Assembly: GCF_000407505.1 (NCBI RefSeq)
Contig: NZ_ASWE01000004.1
Coordinates: forward strand, 248,001 to 312,000
Reading direction: 5' to 3'
From: Enterococcus phoeniculicola ATCC BAA-412
GTDB lineage: Bacteria > Bacillota > Bacilli > Lactobacillales > Enterococcaceae
Length of the DNA stretch: 64,000 bases
Shown here: positions 35,320 to 44,790 of the stretch, in pieces
Position numbering within the stretch: position 1 is the stretch's first letter
Layout: each line of letters opens with the position of its first letter
The notes under the pieces: model-generated
What the model was told of the DNA's origin: nothing
What the model saw: only the letters and a program-made list of their open reading frames with translations
The model's database searches: none
Translations under genes and position numbers: made by a program

Positions 35320-35808
35320 TTGAATAGAGTAAAGAGTGTAATAAATACATTAGAGAAAAAAGGCTACTTAGAGATTTTTCTGTATGTTTTTTTTGGTGGT
35401 CTGACTACTCTGGTAAATTTTATTGTTTATTTTATTTGTAGAGAGCTATTTCAAAGTGACTTTATTATTTCAAATACTATTTCATGGATTTTATCAGTGA
35501 CTTTTGCATTTGTAACGAACAAATTATGGGTTTTTCATTCTAAAACGGATTCTTTTATAGCTTTGTTAATTGAGTTTTTTAAATTTGTCTTTTACAGATT
35601 ACTTTCATTTGGAATAGATATGGGTTCAATGTTTATTTTACTAAAATGGTTGGATTTAAATGACTATATTGCAAAGGCAGTTACACAAATCCTAGTTATC
35701 GTTTCAAACTACTTCTTTAGTAAGCTATTTATTTTTAAAAATACAGATAAAATCATTGAAGTTTCAGATGATGAAAAAAAAGACGAATCACAAGCAAAAA
35801 AATTGTAG
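35320..35808 (+). CDS. GtrA-family polyprenyl-phosphate-sugar flippase-type protein
   Basis: About 162 residues with four transmembrane spans, DUF-GtrA: FLYVFFGGLTTLVNFIVYF at the start, then ISNTISWILSVTFAFVTNKLWVF, and a final NYFFSKLFIF. The acidic-lysine tail is cytoplasmic. The TTG at 35320 with AGTAGGGATG upstream is chosen; an ATG at 35260 in the same frame has no ribosome site and would add residues that do not match the family. GtrA proteins are thought to move undecaprenyl-phosphate-sugar across the membrane for external glycosylation, with a GtrB enzyme such as the two in this window. Confidence 0.85.
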   Translation: MNRVKSVINTLEKKGYLEIFLYVFFGGLTTLVNFIVYFICRELFQSDFIISNTISWILSVTFAFVTNKLWVFHSKTDSFIALLIEFFKFVFYRLLSFGIDMGSMFILLKWLDLNDYIAKAVTQILVIVSNYFFSKLFIFKNTDKIIEVSDDEKKDESQAKKL

Positions 35809-35875
35809 AAACCAACAGACTCTGATAATCTTAGTAATGGAAACATTATCATGATTTTACAGGAGGAATTTTATT

Positions 35876-36478
35876 ATGACTTACACTTTACCGGATTTAC
35901 CTTATGCTTATGATGCATTAGAACCTTATATTGATGTTGAAACAATGCATTTACATCATGACAAACACCACAATACTTATGTAACCAATTTAAATGCTGC
36001 AATTGAGAAATATCCAGAGTTAGGCGAAAAAACAGTTGAAGAGTTGATTTCAGATATGTCAGCTATTCCTGAAGACATTCGTACAGCCGTTCGCAATAAT
36101 GGTGGTGGACACGCTAATCATAGTTTCTTTTGGGAAATTTTAGCACCTAATGCTGGTGGTGCACCAACAGGAGCAATTAAAGAGGCTATTGACACTACAT
36201 TTGGAAGTTTTGATAAATTAAAAGAAGAGTTTAAGACTGCTGCAACAGGTCGTTTTGGTTCTGGTTGGGCTTGGTTAGTTTTGAATAATGGAAAATTAGA
36301 AATAACTTCAACACCAAACCAAGATTCTCCATTGATGGATGGACAAACACCTGTATTGGGCTTAGATGTTTGGGAACATGCTTATTATTTGAAATATAAA
36401 AATGTACGACCTGATTACATCGAAGCATTTTGGAATTTAGTGAATTGGGATCAAGTGAATAAACATTTTTCAGCATAA
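35876..36478 (+). CDS. sodA: Superoxide dismutase, Mn/Fe family
   Basis: 200-residue cytoplasmic enzyme converting superoxide to hydrogen peroxide and oxygen. Metal ligands, by family alignment: His27 (MHLHHDKHH), His82 (GHANHSFFW), Asp164 and His168 ([10 protein letters not shown]). The [13 protein letters not shown] and [11 protein letters not shown] blocks and the Gly at GSGWAWLV point to manganese. AGGAGG lies 8 bases before the ATG. It is monocistronic. Confidence 0.96.
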   Translation: MTYTLPDLPYAYDALEPYIDVETMHLHHDKHHNTYVTNLNAAIEKYPELGEKTVEELISDMSAIPEDIRTAVRNNGGGHANHSFFWEILAPNAGGAPTGAIKEAIDTTFGSFDKLKEEFKTAATGRFGSGWAWLVLNNGKLEITSTPNQDSPLMDGQTPVLGLDVWEHAYYLKYKNVRPDYIEAFWNLVNWDQVNKHFSA

Positions 36479-37130
36479 CATATTGAAGTCGGGTTAGAAG
36501 TGTTCAGCCTATTTGCGAAGCCTTCAATTCTTAAAGCGTCTCGCCTTCATCTAGAAAAATTTTATTAATGAATTTTAATACAAGTCATTGAGATGCAGTA
36601 GTGAAGGCATTTGGGGCTGTAACAGTATGTTGTCCCCTTTTAATAGCTTTTTGTTGAGTATGGACAATAGACTTAATTGAAGAAAAACTAGAATCAGAAG
36701 AATGCTCTTCTAATTCTAGTTTTTTTGCTATTTCACAATTAGACTGACGGCAGAATTTAGAGGAAGAGAGTAGGGTAAGAATCAATTTGTCTGCGAGAAC
36801 AAAATCTTTATAATTGGAAATAGTTGGTATTTATATCCGCAACTGGGACCTTTATTCCTGAAGATTTAAAACCTTTTGAGAATTATGATTAACAAAATAA
36901 GTGAAGATTGGATTTTTCTAATCTAAAACCTTCAAAAAGAGAAAATTTGATATATAGCATATATAATAGATATTTAGTTTCTCAAGCCTATCTTACTTTT
37001 ATAACTATTTTCCCATAAATATGCTGGCATTTTTAATTAATGATTTTTTGAAAATTAAAATTTCATATGACTTTTATTTATGGTAAAATCAAGTTTATTA
37101 GTCTTTACATATTTTGAATAGGAGAAAGAA
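36479..37130. other. Non-coding gap, 650 bases
   Basis: AT-rich, with no open frame that has a ribosome site and a recognisable product. It holds the terminator-like hairpin at 36683-36726 and, near its end, the promoter region of the GH25 lysozyme gene (GGAGAAAG at 37121-37128). Nothing else is visible. Confidence 0.5.
36683..36727 (+). terminator. Terminator-like hairpin in the sodA-lysozyme gap
   Basis: AAAAACTAGAAT (36683-36694) pairs with ATTCTAGTTTTT (36712-36723), with AGAAGA/TCTTCT inside, and a T-run of 8. It lies 200 bases past sodA. Confidence 0.7.
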
Positions 37131-39992
37131 ATGAAAAAAAGAAAAATAATTAAACAAATAGTCTGTTTAAGTCTAACATTAGTTGGTCTTATTGGTATGA
37201 GTGAGAAGGTAATAGCTGAGGAAATACAGGACTATGATATACAATCAATTATTAAAGAGGATGTAATAGAACAAACTCTTGAACAAAAAAATTCAGTTAT
37301 GGGTAGTAGTATGAGTAATAATCAAGTTCTATCTACCTTTTCTCTTGGAAAATCATTAAATGCAAGCGATGCAACATTACCAAATAAAGATTTTATCGAT
37401 GTTTCTTCTTGGAATGGCGCTCTAACTGTCGATCAATATAAGAAAATGAAGTCTTATGGTGTAAAAGGTGTTGTTGTAAAATTAAGTGAAGGAGATTATT
37501 ATGTTAATCCGCAAAGATTTATACAAATCAAGAATGCTCAAACTGCTGGATTAACAGTATCTGCTTATCATTATAGTAAATTTTCCACTGAAGCTGGAGC
37601 AAAAAAAGAAGCAAATTATTTTGTAAATGCAATTTCAAATACAGGTCTATTAAAAAATGTAACTCTTGTAAATGATGCTGAGGATTCGAGTATGGTGAGT
37701 GGGCATGTAACGAATAATTCCATTATTTTTGCCAATACATTGAAATCTCATGGTTATTCAAATGTAGTTCATTACTCAATGGCTTCTTGGATTACCGGGG
37801 GAAATCCCAAACTAAACCCATCTGTTTTAGGTAAGTCAAATATATGGGTTGCTCAATATCCATATACGCCGAATAAAAATAATTTACTACATTCTGATTA
37901 TGCTGCGTGGCAATGGGCGTCAGATTTAACATTTTCCGGAGTAACTACGCCAATAGGTGGGAATTTTGATATTAATATGGACTATCTGGGGCGATTTACG
38001 AATAAAACGTATGATTCAATTGAAAAAGAAGTAAAAACTAGTTTCAAGGCAAAAATTAAGGAGTCTTTGATATCTGAAAAGCATGGGTTGTGGGACGATG
38101 TATATAATACACATGAAGGTATCCGTTCCTTGGGAAAAGGCAGTAAATTTGCTAATAAGAATGTAACAATCAGTGCAACTGTAAAAACGAGCCGCTCTAC
38201 TTATTGGAAATTTACAGTTGATGGGACAAATTATTGGATGGATATGGCTGCATTTACTCCTACTTTGTATACAGTACAAAAATCTGAACAGGTGAATTAT
38301 ACTGTTGTAGTGAAACCCAATAGTGAATCAGCCAAACAAGGAATCTGGACTGCACCATGGAATACAACATTAGATGGAAAATATTTAGGACACGGTGGAA
38401 CGTATGCCGGAAAAACAGTTCAAGTGTCGCGAATAGTAACATTAAATACGGGAAGTACCTATTATGAATTTACTGTGAATGGAAAATTGATCGGCTGGTT
38501 AGATACGCAGGCTTTCTATGAGCCAATTATAGAAGAGTATGCAACAAGTTATCGTGCAACTATAACAAATAATGCCACAAATCAAGGTGTTTGGAGTGCG
38601 CCTTACAATACAAAATCTGGAATTAAAGGTTACGGAAAAGGTCAACAATATATAGGAAGAACTGTAAGTATTTCAAAAGTAGTTAAAACTTCAAGATCAA
38701 CCTATCTTCAAACTAACATAGACGGAAAAAATATATGGATTGATCAAAAAGCATTTACTCCAGCTTTGTATACAATACAAAAATCTGAACAAGTGAATTA
38801 TACTGTTGTAGTGAAACCCAACAGTGAATCAGCCAAACAAGGAATCTGGACTGCACCATGGAATACAACATTAGATGGAAAATATTTAGGACACGGTGGA
38901 ACGTATGCCGGAAAAACAGTTCAAGTGTCGCGAATAGTAACACTAAATACGGGAAGTACCTATTATGAATTTACTGTGAATGGAAAATTGATTGGCTGGT
39001 TAGATGCGCAGGCTTTCTATGAGCCAATTATAGAAGAGTATGCAACAAGTTATCGTGCAACTATAACAAATAATGCCACAAATCAAGGTGTTTGGAGTGC
39101 GCCTTACAATACAAAATCTGGAATTAAAGGTTACGGAAAAGGTCAACAATATATAGGAAGAACTGTAAGTATTTCAAAAGTAGTTAAAACTTCAAGATCA
39201 ACCTATCTTCAAACTAACATAGACGGAAAAAATATATGGATTGATCAAAAAGCATTTACTCCAGCTTTGTATACAATACAAAAATCTGAACAAGTGAATT
39301 ATACTGTTGTAGTGAAACCCAACAGTGAATCAGCCAAACAAGGAATCTGGACTGCACCATGGAATACAACATTAGATGGAAAATATTTAGGACACGGTGG
39401 AACGTATGCCGGAAAAACAGTTCAAGTGTCGCGAATAGTAACACTAAATACGGGAAGTACCTATTATGAATTTACTGTGAATGGAAAATTGATTGGCTGG
39501 TTAGATGCGCAGGCATTTTATGAACCTATCATAGAAGAGATAGATGTCAATTATAGTGTAGAGATAGTAGATTCAGCTAAAAATCAAGGAGCTTGGAGTG
39601 CGCCGTATAATACAGAATCAAATATTATAGGTTATGGAAAAGGATCGCAATATGTAGGTCAGCAAGGAACAGTAGACAAAATTGTAAGAACAACACGCTC
39701 TGGTTATTGGCGAGTTACACTAGATGGAAAAACATTTTGGTTAGATGAGGTTTCATTCAAAAAAGTTGTTAAGAAAGCTACAATTGATATTTCTGATGAA
39801 AATGAAAGTGATACGATTGATAGCTCACAAAGTGAAACTGAAGAATCAATTATTAATACTAGTGAAACATCTGAACCATCTAATAAAGATGGAATAGTAG
39901 AGTCGTCAGATAATATTGAAAATATAATGGAACAAACTTCTTCTGACTCTATCATTGATTCAGAAGAAGTAATGGAGTCTACAGTAGACTAA
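37131..39992 (+). CDS. Secreted GH25 lysozyme with seven GW-like cell-wall-binding modules
   Basis: 953 residues. A signal peptide (residues 1-29, cleavage near VIA-EE) is followed by a GH25 muramidase domain at about 86-290: FIDVSSWNG (Asp90), LVNDAEDSS (Asp182, Glu184) and YAAWQWASD. Seven GW/SH3-like modules of about 80 residues follow, in the order A-B-C-B-C-B-D, each with a KxxGxW or NQGxWSAPYNT start and a tryptophan near the end. The B-C pair is a near-identical 501-bp DNA repeat. The last 55 residues are Ser/Glu/Asp-rich, with no LPXTG motif, so attachment is probably non-covalent to wall polymers. GGAGAAAG precedes the ATG. It resembles autolysins or bacteriocin-like lysins rather than a phage endolysin, as no phage genes are near. 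Confidence 0.9.
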   Translation: MKKRKIIKQIVCLSLTLVGLIGMSEKVIAEEIQDYDIQSIIKEDVIEQTLEQKNSVMGSSMSNNQVLSTFSLGKSLNASDATLPNKDFIDVSSWNGALTVDQYKKMKSYGVKGVVVKLSEGDYYVNPQRFIQIKNAQTAGLTVSAYHYSKFSTEAGAKKEANYFVNAISNTGLLKNVTLVNDAEDSSMVSGHVTNNSIIFANTLKSHGYSNVVHYSMASWITGGNPKLNPSVLGKSNIWVAQYPYTPNKNNLLHSDYAAWQWASDLTFSGVTTPIGGNFDINMDYLGRFTNKTYDSIEKEVKTSFKAKIKESLISEKHGLWDDVYNTHEGIRSLGKGSKFANKNVTISATVKTSRSTYWKFTVDGTNYWMDMAAFTPTLYTVQKSEQVNYTVVVKPNSESAKQGIWTAPWNTTLDGKYLGHGGTYAGKTVQVSRIVTLNTGSTYYEFTVNGKLIGWLDTQAFYEPIIEEYATSYRATITNNATNQGVWSAPYNTKSGIKGYGKGQQYIGRTVSISKVVKTSRSTYLQTNIDGKNIWIDQKAFTPALYTIQKSEQVNYTVVVKPNSESAKQGIWTAPWNTTLDGKYLGHGGTYAGKTVQVSRIVTLNTGSTYYEFTVNGKLIGWLDAQAFYEPIIEEYATSYRATITNNATNQGVWSAPYNTKSGIKGYGKGQQYIGRTVSISKVVKTSRSTYLQTNIDGKNIWIDQKAFTPALYTIQKSEQVNYTVVVKPNSESAKQGIWTAPWNTTLDGKYLGHGGTYAGKTVQVSRIVTLNTGSTYYEFTVNGKLIGWLDAQAFYEPIIEEIDVNYSVEIVDSAKNQGAWSAPYNTESNIIGYGKGSQYVGQQGTVDKIVRTTRSGYWRVTLDGKTFWLDEVSFKKVVKKATIDISDENESDTIDSSQSETEESIINTSETSEPSNKDGIVESSDNIENIMEQTSSDSIIDSEEVMESTVD
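38268..39531 (+). repeat. 501-bp near-identical tandem repeat within the lysozyme gene
   Basis: A 501-base unit (167 codons) recurs at 38268, 38769 and 39270 with very few differences; two full copies and one half. It keeps the reading frame. Recent duplication or gene conversion is inferred from the near-identity. Confidence 0.9.
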
Positions 39993-40455
39993 TAATTATT
40001 GTTTACTATATATTCAAGTTTAGAGAAGTTATTGGAGAATTTTATCTATTTCATAATAGTTGGAAATAGATAAATTTAAAAAAATTAATTTGCTTATTTT
40101 AATTCTCGAGAATCTGGAACTATGATTAATGATTGTGTATATGAAATTTTAACTTTTGTTAACTAGGGAGTGCGAGCTAAACTGAGCAAGAGGGTGGGAC
40201 ATAACTAATTAAGTTATACCCCACCCTCTTAAAGCTTTAATAAAGGTTGATAACAGAAGCAACTCTTTCTTATTTCTCGGAGCCGAGCATTTCTACTCGG
40301 CCTCTTTCCTACGATTAGTCAAGAAGAAAATCTAACGATCTTCTTACGTTTTAATTAGGGCAAGAATAACCATCAAAGCACACACCAAATAAACCAGATG
40401 TCTACCTGAAATTTTTATCTGGTTTGTGGTATAATTTGCTCATAAGGACTTGTCC
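39993..40455. other. Structured non-coding stretch downstream of the IS110-type transposase
   Basis: Contains several hairpins: 40188-40230 (AAGAGGGTGGG/CCCACCCTCTT, a candidate terminator), 40279-40304 (GAGCCGAG/CTCGGC arms), 40391-40425 (AAACCAGAT/ATCTGGTTT) and 40443-40458 (TAAGGAC/GTCCTTA, touching the transposase stop). A TATAAT at 40430-40435 with TGG before it faces the plus strand. In IS1111-type elements this side carries the bridge RNA. No protein gene is seen. Confidence 0.55.
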
Positions 40456-41673
40456 TTATTGGTCGTTAGAGGCTGTATACGCATAAGCGTACCTTGTATG
40501 ATTCCTGACCATGGAATACATGCACTTCAGAAGCTTGTTGATACAAGCAACTGTGGCAACCTTCTCTTTCTTAGGAGCAGGTTGCTTTTTTAGATTATAG
40601 TAATAATCTACTAAGTGATTAGGAGCAGCTCGCTGCTGTCGAATCATGTTTCGGATGGTGAAGTAAAGAATTTTCCGTGCCTTTGGATTCCCTCTCTTGT
40701 TGATGTGGTCTTTTCCAACATACTTTCCAGATTGAAAGCGTCGAATATCAATCCCAACAAAAGCATTTAGCTTATTTGAAGTAGAGAATCGTTGAATATC
40801 ACCTAATTCGCCAAGTAAAAGCACAGCGGTCAATTCCCCAATTCCTGGGATTGACTGATATAATTGAAACGCTTCAAAAGGCTGCGCACGTTCAATCATC
40901 TGTTGTGCCAACTGGTCCTTTTGTTCAAGTAGGTCTTGAAGCAGATAGGCGTAGTATCGAACTTTTTGACACTGAATACTGTCAGAGTCAACGGCAGGAT
41001 ATGCACAGGAAGCGTAGGCCAAAAGTTGATCCGCTTTTTGCCATGCTCTATTTTCCGAGATCTTTTTTCGAGTTGCTTTCATTAAGCGATTTTTGATTTT
41101 CGTTCGACTGGAAGAAAGAACAAAGGCGGGATGAGGGAATAGTTCAATAAGGGACAAAGCATAAAGGGTTACACGACTGGAAAAGAACTGTTCTACTTCT
41201 GGAAAAGTCAGTTGTAAGGCATTGTGTAAGTCCATGCGAATGCGTTTGATTTTTTCCTCTATTTCTTGATAGAAGCGGGAAAGATCCCGTAAATCCAGGT
41301 AGTGTGATTGTTGGAGTTGTTTGATAGGTCGCTGATTTTTCCAATGAGTCTGAGCTAATTGATGGGCATCGGCTTGATCGGTTTTCCAACTACGCAAAGA
41401 GCCTTCCTCCAACTGCTTTTTTGCTTCTAAAGGATTTAACAGACTATAGAATAGGTGATTGTCCTGACAAAATTTTTCTAACGGACGAGAGTAGACTCTT
41501 GTCGCTTCAAAAACAATTTCAGGTGTATCAGGTAACGACCGAATTTCTTCCAATAACAGATGAAATTCTTGTTGAGTATGCGTAATTTTCCCTTCTGAAA
41601 GACAATATTCGTCTTGGTAAAGCACTTTGTAACTTTCCCCTTTTGAGACATCAAAAGCTAAGATAAACGTCAT
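40456..41673 (-). mobile_element. IS110-family transposase gene
   Basis: 405 residues, complete. The N-terminal RuvC-like DEDD domain shows Asp8 (ILAFDVSK), Glu56 (VFEATRVYS), and Asp99/Asp102 (KTDQADAHQLA). The C-terminal Tnp20 domain has IPGIGELTAVLLLGELGDI and the QSGKYVGKDHINKRGNPKARK block with the conserved serine. IS110 elements lack inverted-repeat ends and target duplications, so exact borders cannot be read here; the element probably spans at least 40230-41850. The insertion lies between the lysozyme and the second GtrB-like gene, breaking no recognisable gene. Codons are somewhat richer in GC than the neighbours. Confidence 0.92.
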
Positions 41674-41850
41674 TATTTTTCCTCTTTTCTTTTTTATTCA
41701 AAGACCTTCACTGATTCCTTCCGATTCTACTTTCCTTTACACGGACTCGTAGTCCTTGAGGTCTTGTTCGAACTTCCTTTCACCCTCACTATACGCTATA
41801 AATAGAAAATAGTGGGTAAGATATTCCGTCGAATATCCTACCCACTAATC
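41674..41850 (-). ncRNA. Candidate bridge RNA region upstream of the IS110-type transposase
   Basis: The 180 bases before the transposase start fold well on either strand: an outer stem AAGACCT (41701-41707)/AGGTCTT (41759-41765), an inner hairpin GGACT (41743-41747)/AGTCC (41751-41755), and a 15-bp hairpin 41812-41826/41831-41845 at the edge. IS110-group elements encode a guide-like bridge RNA in this position. The paired loops that would read target and donor cannot be assigned by eye. The element's RNA may instead lie on the other side (40230-40455). Confidence 0.4.
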
Positions 41851-42332
41851 TTAGTATGTTTTTGTTGTTATGCTGTAAAAGTGACACCTTTGTGGCGAGT
41901 CAGCATGATTTTGAATAAATTGATATGGGAAAAAATCACTATCAAAATTTCCACTGTTAATTGACTAATTTATCAAATGAACATATAGACTTAAAAGTAT
42001 TTCTCGTATTCTCTGTCTTTCTGATTGGGTTACTATATCAGTAATGACTAAATCTAGTTTTTTTAAATTTTTTGTCCAAACATTCATTTGTAATTGTTTG
42101 TATTCTTAAAGAGTTCCATCTTGTCATACTTAAAATTCTATAGTTATGTTTACCTTATAAATAGTATAGCCATTTATAAATTATCCCTTGTTGCTAGTAG
42201 TTATAGAGTGTAAAAATCTATCTACGAATTAGAAATTTATAATATAAAAATTTTAATTAGTTAATTTGAAGATAAATTAAATACGTGGTATTCTTAGACG
42301 AATGTATAATTTATAGTTTTTGAGGTGGAAAA
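41851..42332. other. Non-coding gap upstream of the second GtrB-like gene
   Basis: About 480 AT-rich bases without a credible gene. Near its end a GAGGTGG site at 42321-42327 serves the next gene. No terminator or riboswitch-like structure recognised. Confidence 0.5.
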
Positions 42333-43283
42333 ATGGACACAATGTTAACAATAGTCGTTCCTTGCTACAACGAGGAAGAGGTATTACCTATATCCAGTAA
42401 AGAATTGTTGATATTCTTATTAAAAATGATAGAGGCAGAAAAAATTAGTAATGAGAGTCAAATTATGTTTGTTGATGATGGAAGTAAAGATAATACATGG
42501 GAGATTATTGAGCAACTCTCTAATGAAGATAAACATTATACTGGTATTAAATTTAGTCGAAACTTTGGACATCAAAATGCACTAGTCGCTGGTTTGACAA
42601 GTGCTGAACCTTATTCAGATGCTATTGTTACAATTGATGCAGATTTACAAGATGATATTAATTCTATTGAACAAATGATTGATGCATATCATGATGGTAA
42701 TGATGTAGTATATGGTGTGAGAGGGAACAGAGACTCAGACACAGCTTTCAAACGAAAAACAGCAGAAGGATTCTATAGTGTAATGAAAAAGTTGGGTATT
42801 AATATGGTACCTAACCATGCAGATTTTCGTTTATTAAGTAAACGAGCAACGCAAACTTTGCTAGAATTCAAAGAAGAAAATCTTTTTTTGAGAGGGATGG
42901 TTCCATTAGTTGGCTATCCTTCAGCTAAAGTTTTCTATGCTAGAAAAGAACGTGCTGCTGGCGAATCCAAGTATCCGCTAAAAAAAATGTTGAGCTTTGC
43001 TTTTGAAGGAATTACATCATTTTCGATTGCACCAATTAAATTTATTAGAAATCTAGGTATTTTTATTTTGATAATAGGTATTATCTATATGGCATATATT
43101 TTTGGGCGAAACATTTCTGGAAATACAATAAGTGGATGGTCTTCAATTGTGGGCAGCATATGGTTATTGGGTGGTATTCAGATGATTAGCTTATCTATTG
43201 TTGGTGAATATATTGGGAAAATTTACACTGAAGTTAAAAGAAGACCAAGGTTTATAATAGAAAAAAATATTAGAGATAAGTAA
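42333..43283 (+). CDS. Second GtrB-like glycosyltransferase
   Basis: 316-residue GT2 enzyme with two C-terminal spans (about 230-255 and 265-290). Motifs: TIVVPCYNEEEV, VDDGSKD, TIDADLQDD, NHADFRLLS and the membrane-proximal GESKYPLKKM. It transfers a sugar to undecaprenyl phosphate, like GtrB and CsbB. It differs throughout from the one at 31994, so it probably uses another sugar or serves another acceptor. It sits alone between the IS110 element and dapF. GAGGTGG precedes the ATG. Confidence 0.9.
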   Translation: MDTMLTIVVPCYNEEEVLPISSKELLIFLLKMIEAEKISNESQIMFVDDGSKDNTWEIIEQLSNEDKHYTGIKFSRNFGHQNALVAGLTSAEPYSDAIVTIDADLQDDINSIEQMIDAYHDGNDVVYGVRGNRDSDTAFKRKTAEGFYSVMKKLGINMVPNHADFRLLSKRATQTLLEFKEENLFLRGMVPLVGYPSAKVFYARKERAAGESKYPLKKMLSFAFEGITSFSIAPIKFIRNLGIFILIIGIIYMAYIFGRNISGNTISGWSSIVGSIWLLGGIQMISLSIVGEYIGKIYTEVKRRPRFIIEKNIRDK

Positions 43284-43400
43284 AGAATAAGCGAGTGAAG
43301 TTAACGGAATGTATTATTAGTTTGTTTTGTAATTCTCAATTATTATGGCTCCCACTTAATATTGGCTAGTAAAAATATTTTGGGAAGTATAGGTGATCAT

Positions 43401-44363
43401 ATGATTATTCAAAAAGTACATGGATCAGAAAATGATTTTTTCTTAATTGATCAAATGGAGGATGCTACTAAGCTTTCTTCTAGTGAGATTGAAGGGCTTA
43501 GAAAAAGTATTTGTTCTAGAGAGACAGGGCTGCTTGGTGGAGCGGATGGTCTTTTGTTAGTTGAAGAATCTGAGCAAAATACAGCAATAGGAAAAATGCG
43601 CGTGATTAATAGTGATGGTAGTGAAGCGAGTATGTGCGGAAATGGGTTAAGAACGGTAGCACGCTACTTATCTGAAAAAACACAAGAAGAAACCTTTAAG
43701 GTTGAAACAATGTTCGCTGATTTAAAAGTGAGAAAGACAGCTGTGTTAGCTGAAGGGGTTGAAACGTATCAAGTGGAAATCTCCCCTGTAAGCTTTGATC
43801 CGCAGACGATTCCATTGAACCAAAAGGAACCAATCATTAATCAGTTTCTTCCAGCGCTTTCTTCTAAAATTCGATTTTCTGCAGTTGCTGTTCCTAATCC
43901 TCATCTCATTGCATTTGTGGATCACGAGTTATTGATGAGTTCTGAATTTGAACGTATTTCACGATTGGTAAATGAAAAAAATGAGTTGTTTCCTGATGGT
44001 GTAAATGTGAGTTTCGTAGAGATAGTGGCGAAAAATGAGTTATTTGTTCGAACGTTTGAACGAGGAGTAGGCTTTACTAGCGCTTGCGGGACTGCAATGT
44101 GTGCGAGTAGCTTAATGTATGATTTACTTTATGGTGGGCAATTTTACGAAGTAATCACTGTCCGAAATGTTGGTGGATTAGTAAAAACAGTAGTTCATGA
44201 AGAGGAAGGAACCTATTGGATGGAGTTAATCGGTAATGCAACGGTCTCTCATGAAATTGAAGGCGAACTGGAATTGTTTCTTCAGCACGATTTTACTAAG
44301 CTGCACATTAAAGAAACCCGTGAACAAAAGGCGTATGAACAATTTTTAAGTACCATACATTAA
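43401..44363 (+). CDS. dapF: Diaminopimelate epimerase
   Basis: 320 residues. Converts LL- to meso-diaminopimelate on the lysine pathway, without cofactor. The two active-site cysteines are in SMCGNGLRT and SACGTAMCAS. The start HGSENDFFLID is the family N-terminus, so ATG 43401 (AGGTG just upstream) is chosen over a start 39 bases earlier. It is longer than the usual 275-285 residues. No other dap gene lies in this window. Confidence 0.92.
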   Translation: MIIQKVHGSENDFFLIDQMEDATKLSSSEIEGLRKSICSRETGLLGGADGLLLVEESEQNTAIGKMRVINSDGSEASMCGNGLRTVARYLSEKTQEETFKVETMFADLKVRKTAVLAEGVETYQVEISPVSFDPQTIPLNQKEPIINQFLPALSSKIRFSAVAVPNPHLIAFVDHELLMSSEFERISRLVNEKNELFPDGVNVSFVEIVAKNELFVRTFERGVGFTSACGTAMCASSLMYDLLYGGQFYEVITVRNVGGLVKTVVHEEEGTYWMELIGNATVSHEIEGELELFLQHDFTKLHIKETREQKAYEQFLSTIH

Positions 44364-44380
44364 TAATTTGAAAAAATCTA

Positions 44381-44409
44381 TTGCTAGCGTTTTCACTCTT
44401 AGGTATAAT
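44381..44409 (+). promoter_or_regulatory. Promoter of the cold shock gene
   Basis: TTGCTA (44381-44386), 17-base spacer, TATAAT (44404-44409); transcription would start near 44416, leaving about 45 bases of leader before the ATG. Confidence 0.7.
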
Positions 44410-44459
44410 AGCGTTGGCGATGAATTTATTCGTTAAAAATCTTTGGAGGCTAGACAAAC

Positions 44460-44660
44460 ATGGAACAAGGGAAAGTAAAATGGTTCAATAATGAAAAAGG
44501 GTTTGGGTTTATTACAGTTGATGGTGGCGATGATATATTCGTTCATTTCTCAGCTATTCAAGGAGATGGATTCAAATCACTTGAAGAAGGTCAAGAAGTG
44601 GAGTTCTCAATTGTTGAAGGAAATCGCGGACCACAAGCTGCGGAAGTTACTAAATTATAA
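44460..44660 (+). CDS. Cold shock protein (CspA family)
   Basis: 66 residues, the normal size: one cold-shock domain with RNA-binding motifs KGFGFI (RNP1) and DIFVHFSAI (RNP2), here written [18 protein letters not shown] chaperone in the cytoplasm. GGAGG lies 12 bases before the ATG. It has its own promoter and terminator. Confidence 0.95.
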   Translation: MEQGKVKWFNNEKGFGFITVDGGDDIFVHFSAIQGDGFKSLEEGQEVEFSIVEGNRGPQAAEVTKL

Positions 44661-44673
44661 TCGTTATTTTTTA

Positions 44674-44699
44674 ACAGGTGCTTAGCGCCTGTTTTTTTG
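44674..44699 (+). terminator. Terminator of the cold shock gene
   Basis: ACAGGTGC (44674-44681) pairs with GCGCCTGT (44685-44692) around TTA, followed by TTTTTTG. Confidence 0.85.
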
Positions 44700-44790
44700 T
44701 ATCAAAAATACTTGCTTGAAGCGCAATTCATCGTTATACTGTGTAAAGTGAAAACAAGGAAAATTTGAAACTTTATGAAATGAGTGACTT

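Noticed and set aside
36800-36900. Possible remnant of a protein C-terminus (a short frame ending in EDLKPFENYD)
   Set aside because: Only about 20 codons, with a stop just upstream and no recognisable parent gene.
38260-39444. Recurring 60- to 62-residue minus-strand frames in the lysozyme gene
   Set aside because: They are the reverse reading of the tandem repeat and recur only because the DNA repeats.
38268-39531. CRISPR-like array
   Set aside because: The repeats are 501 bp, in-frame protein modules, without spacers.
37131-39992. Lysozyme as a prophage endolysin
   Set aside because: It has a signal peptide, and no holin, tail or integrase genes are nearby.
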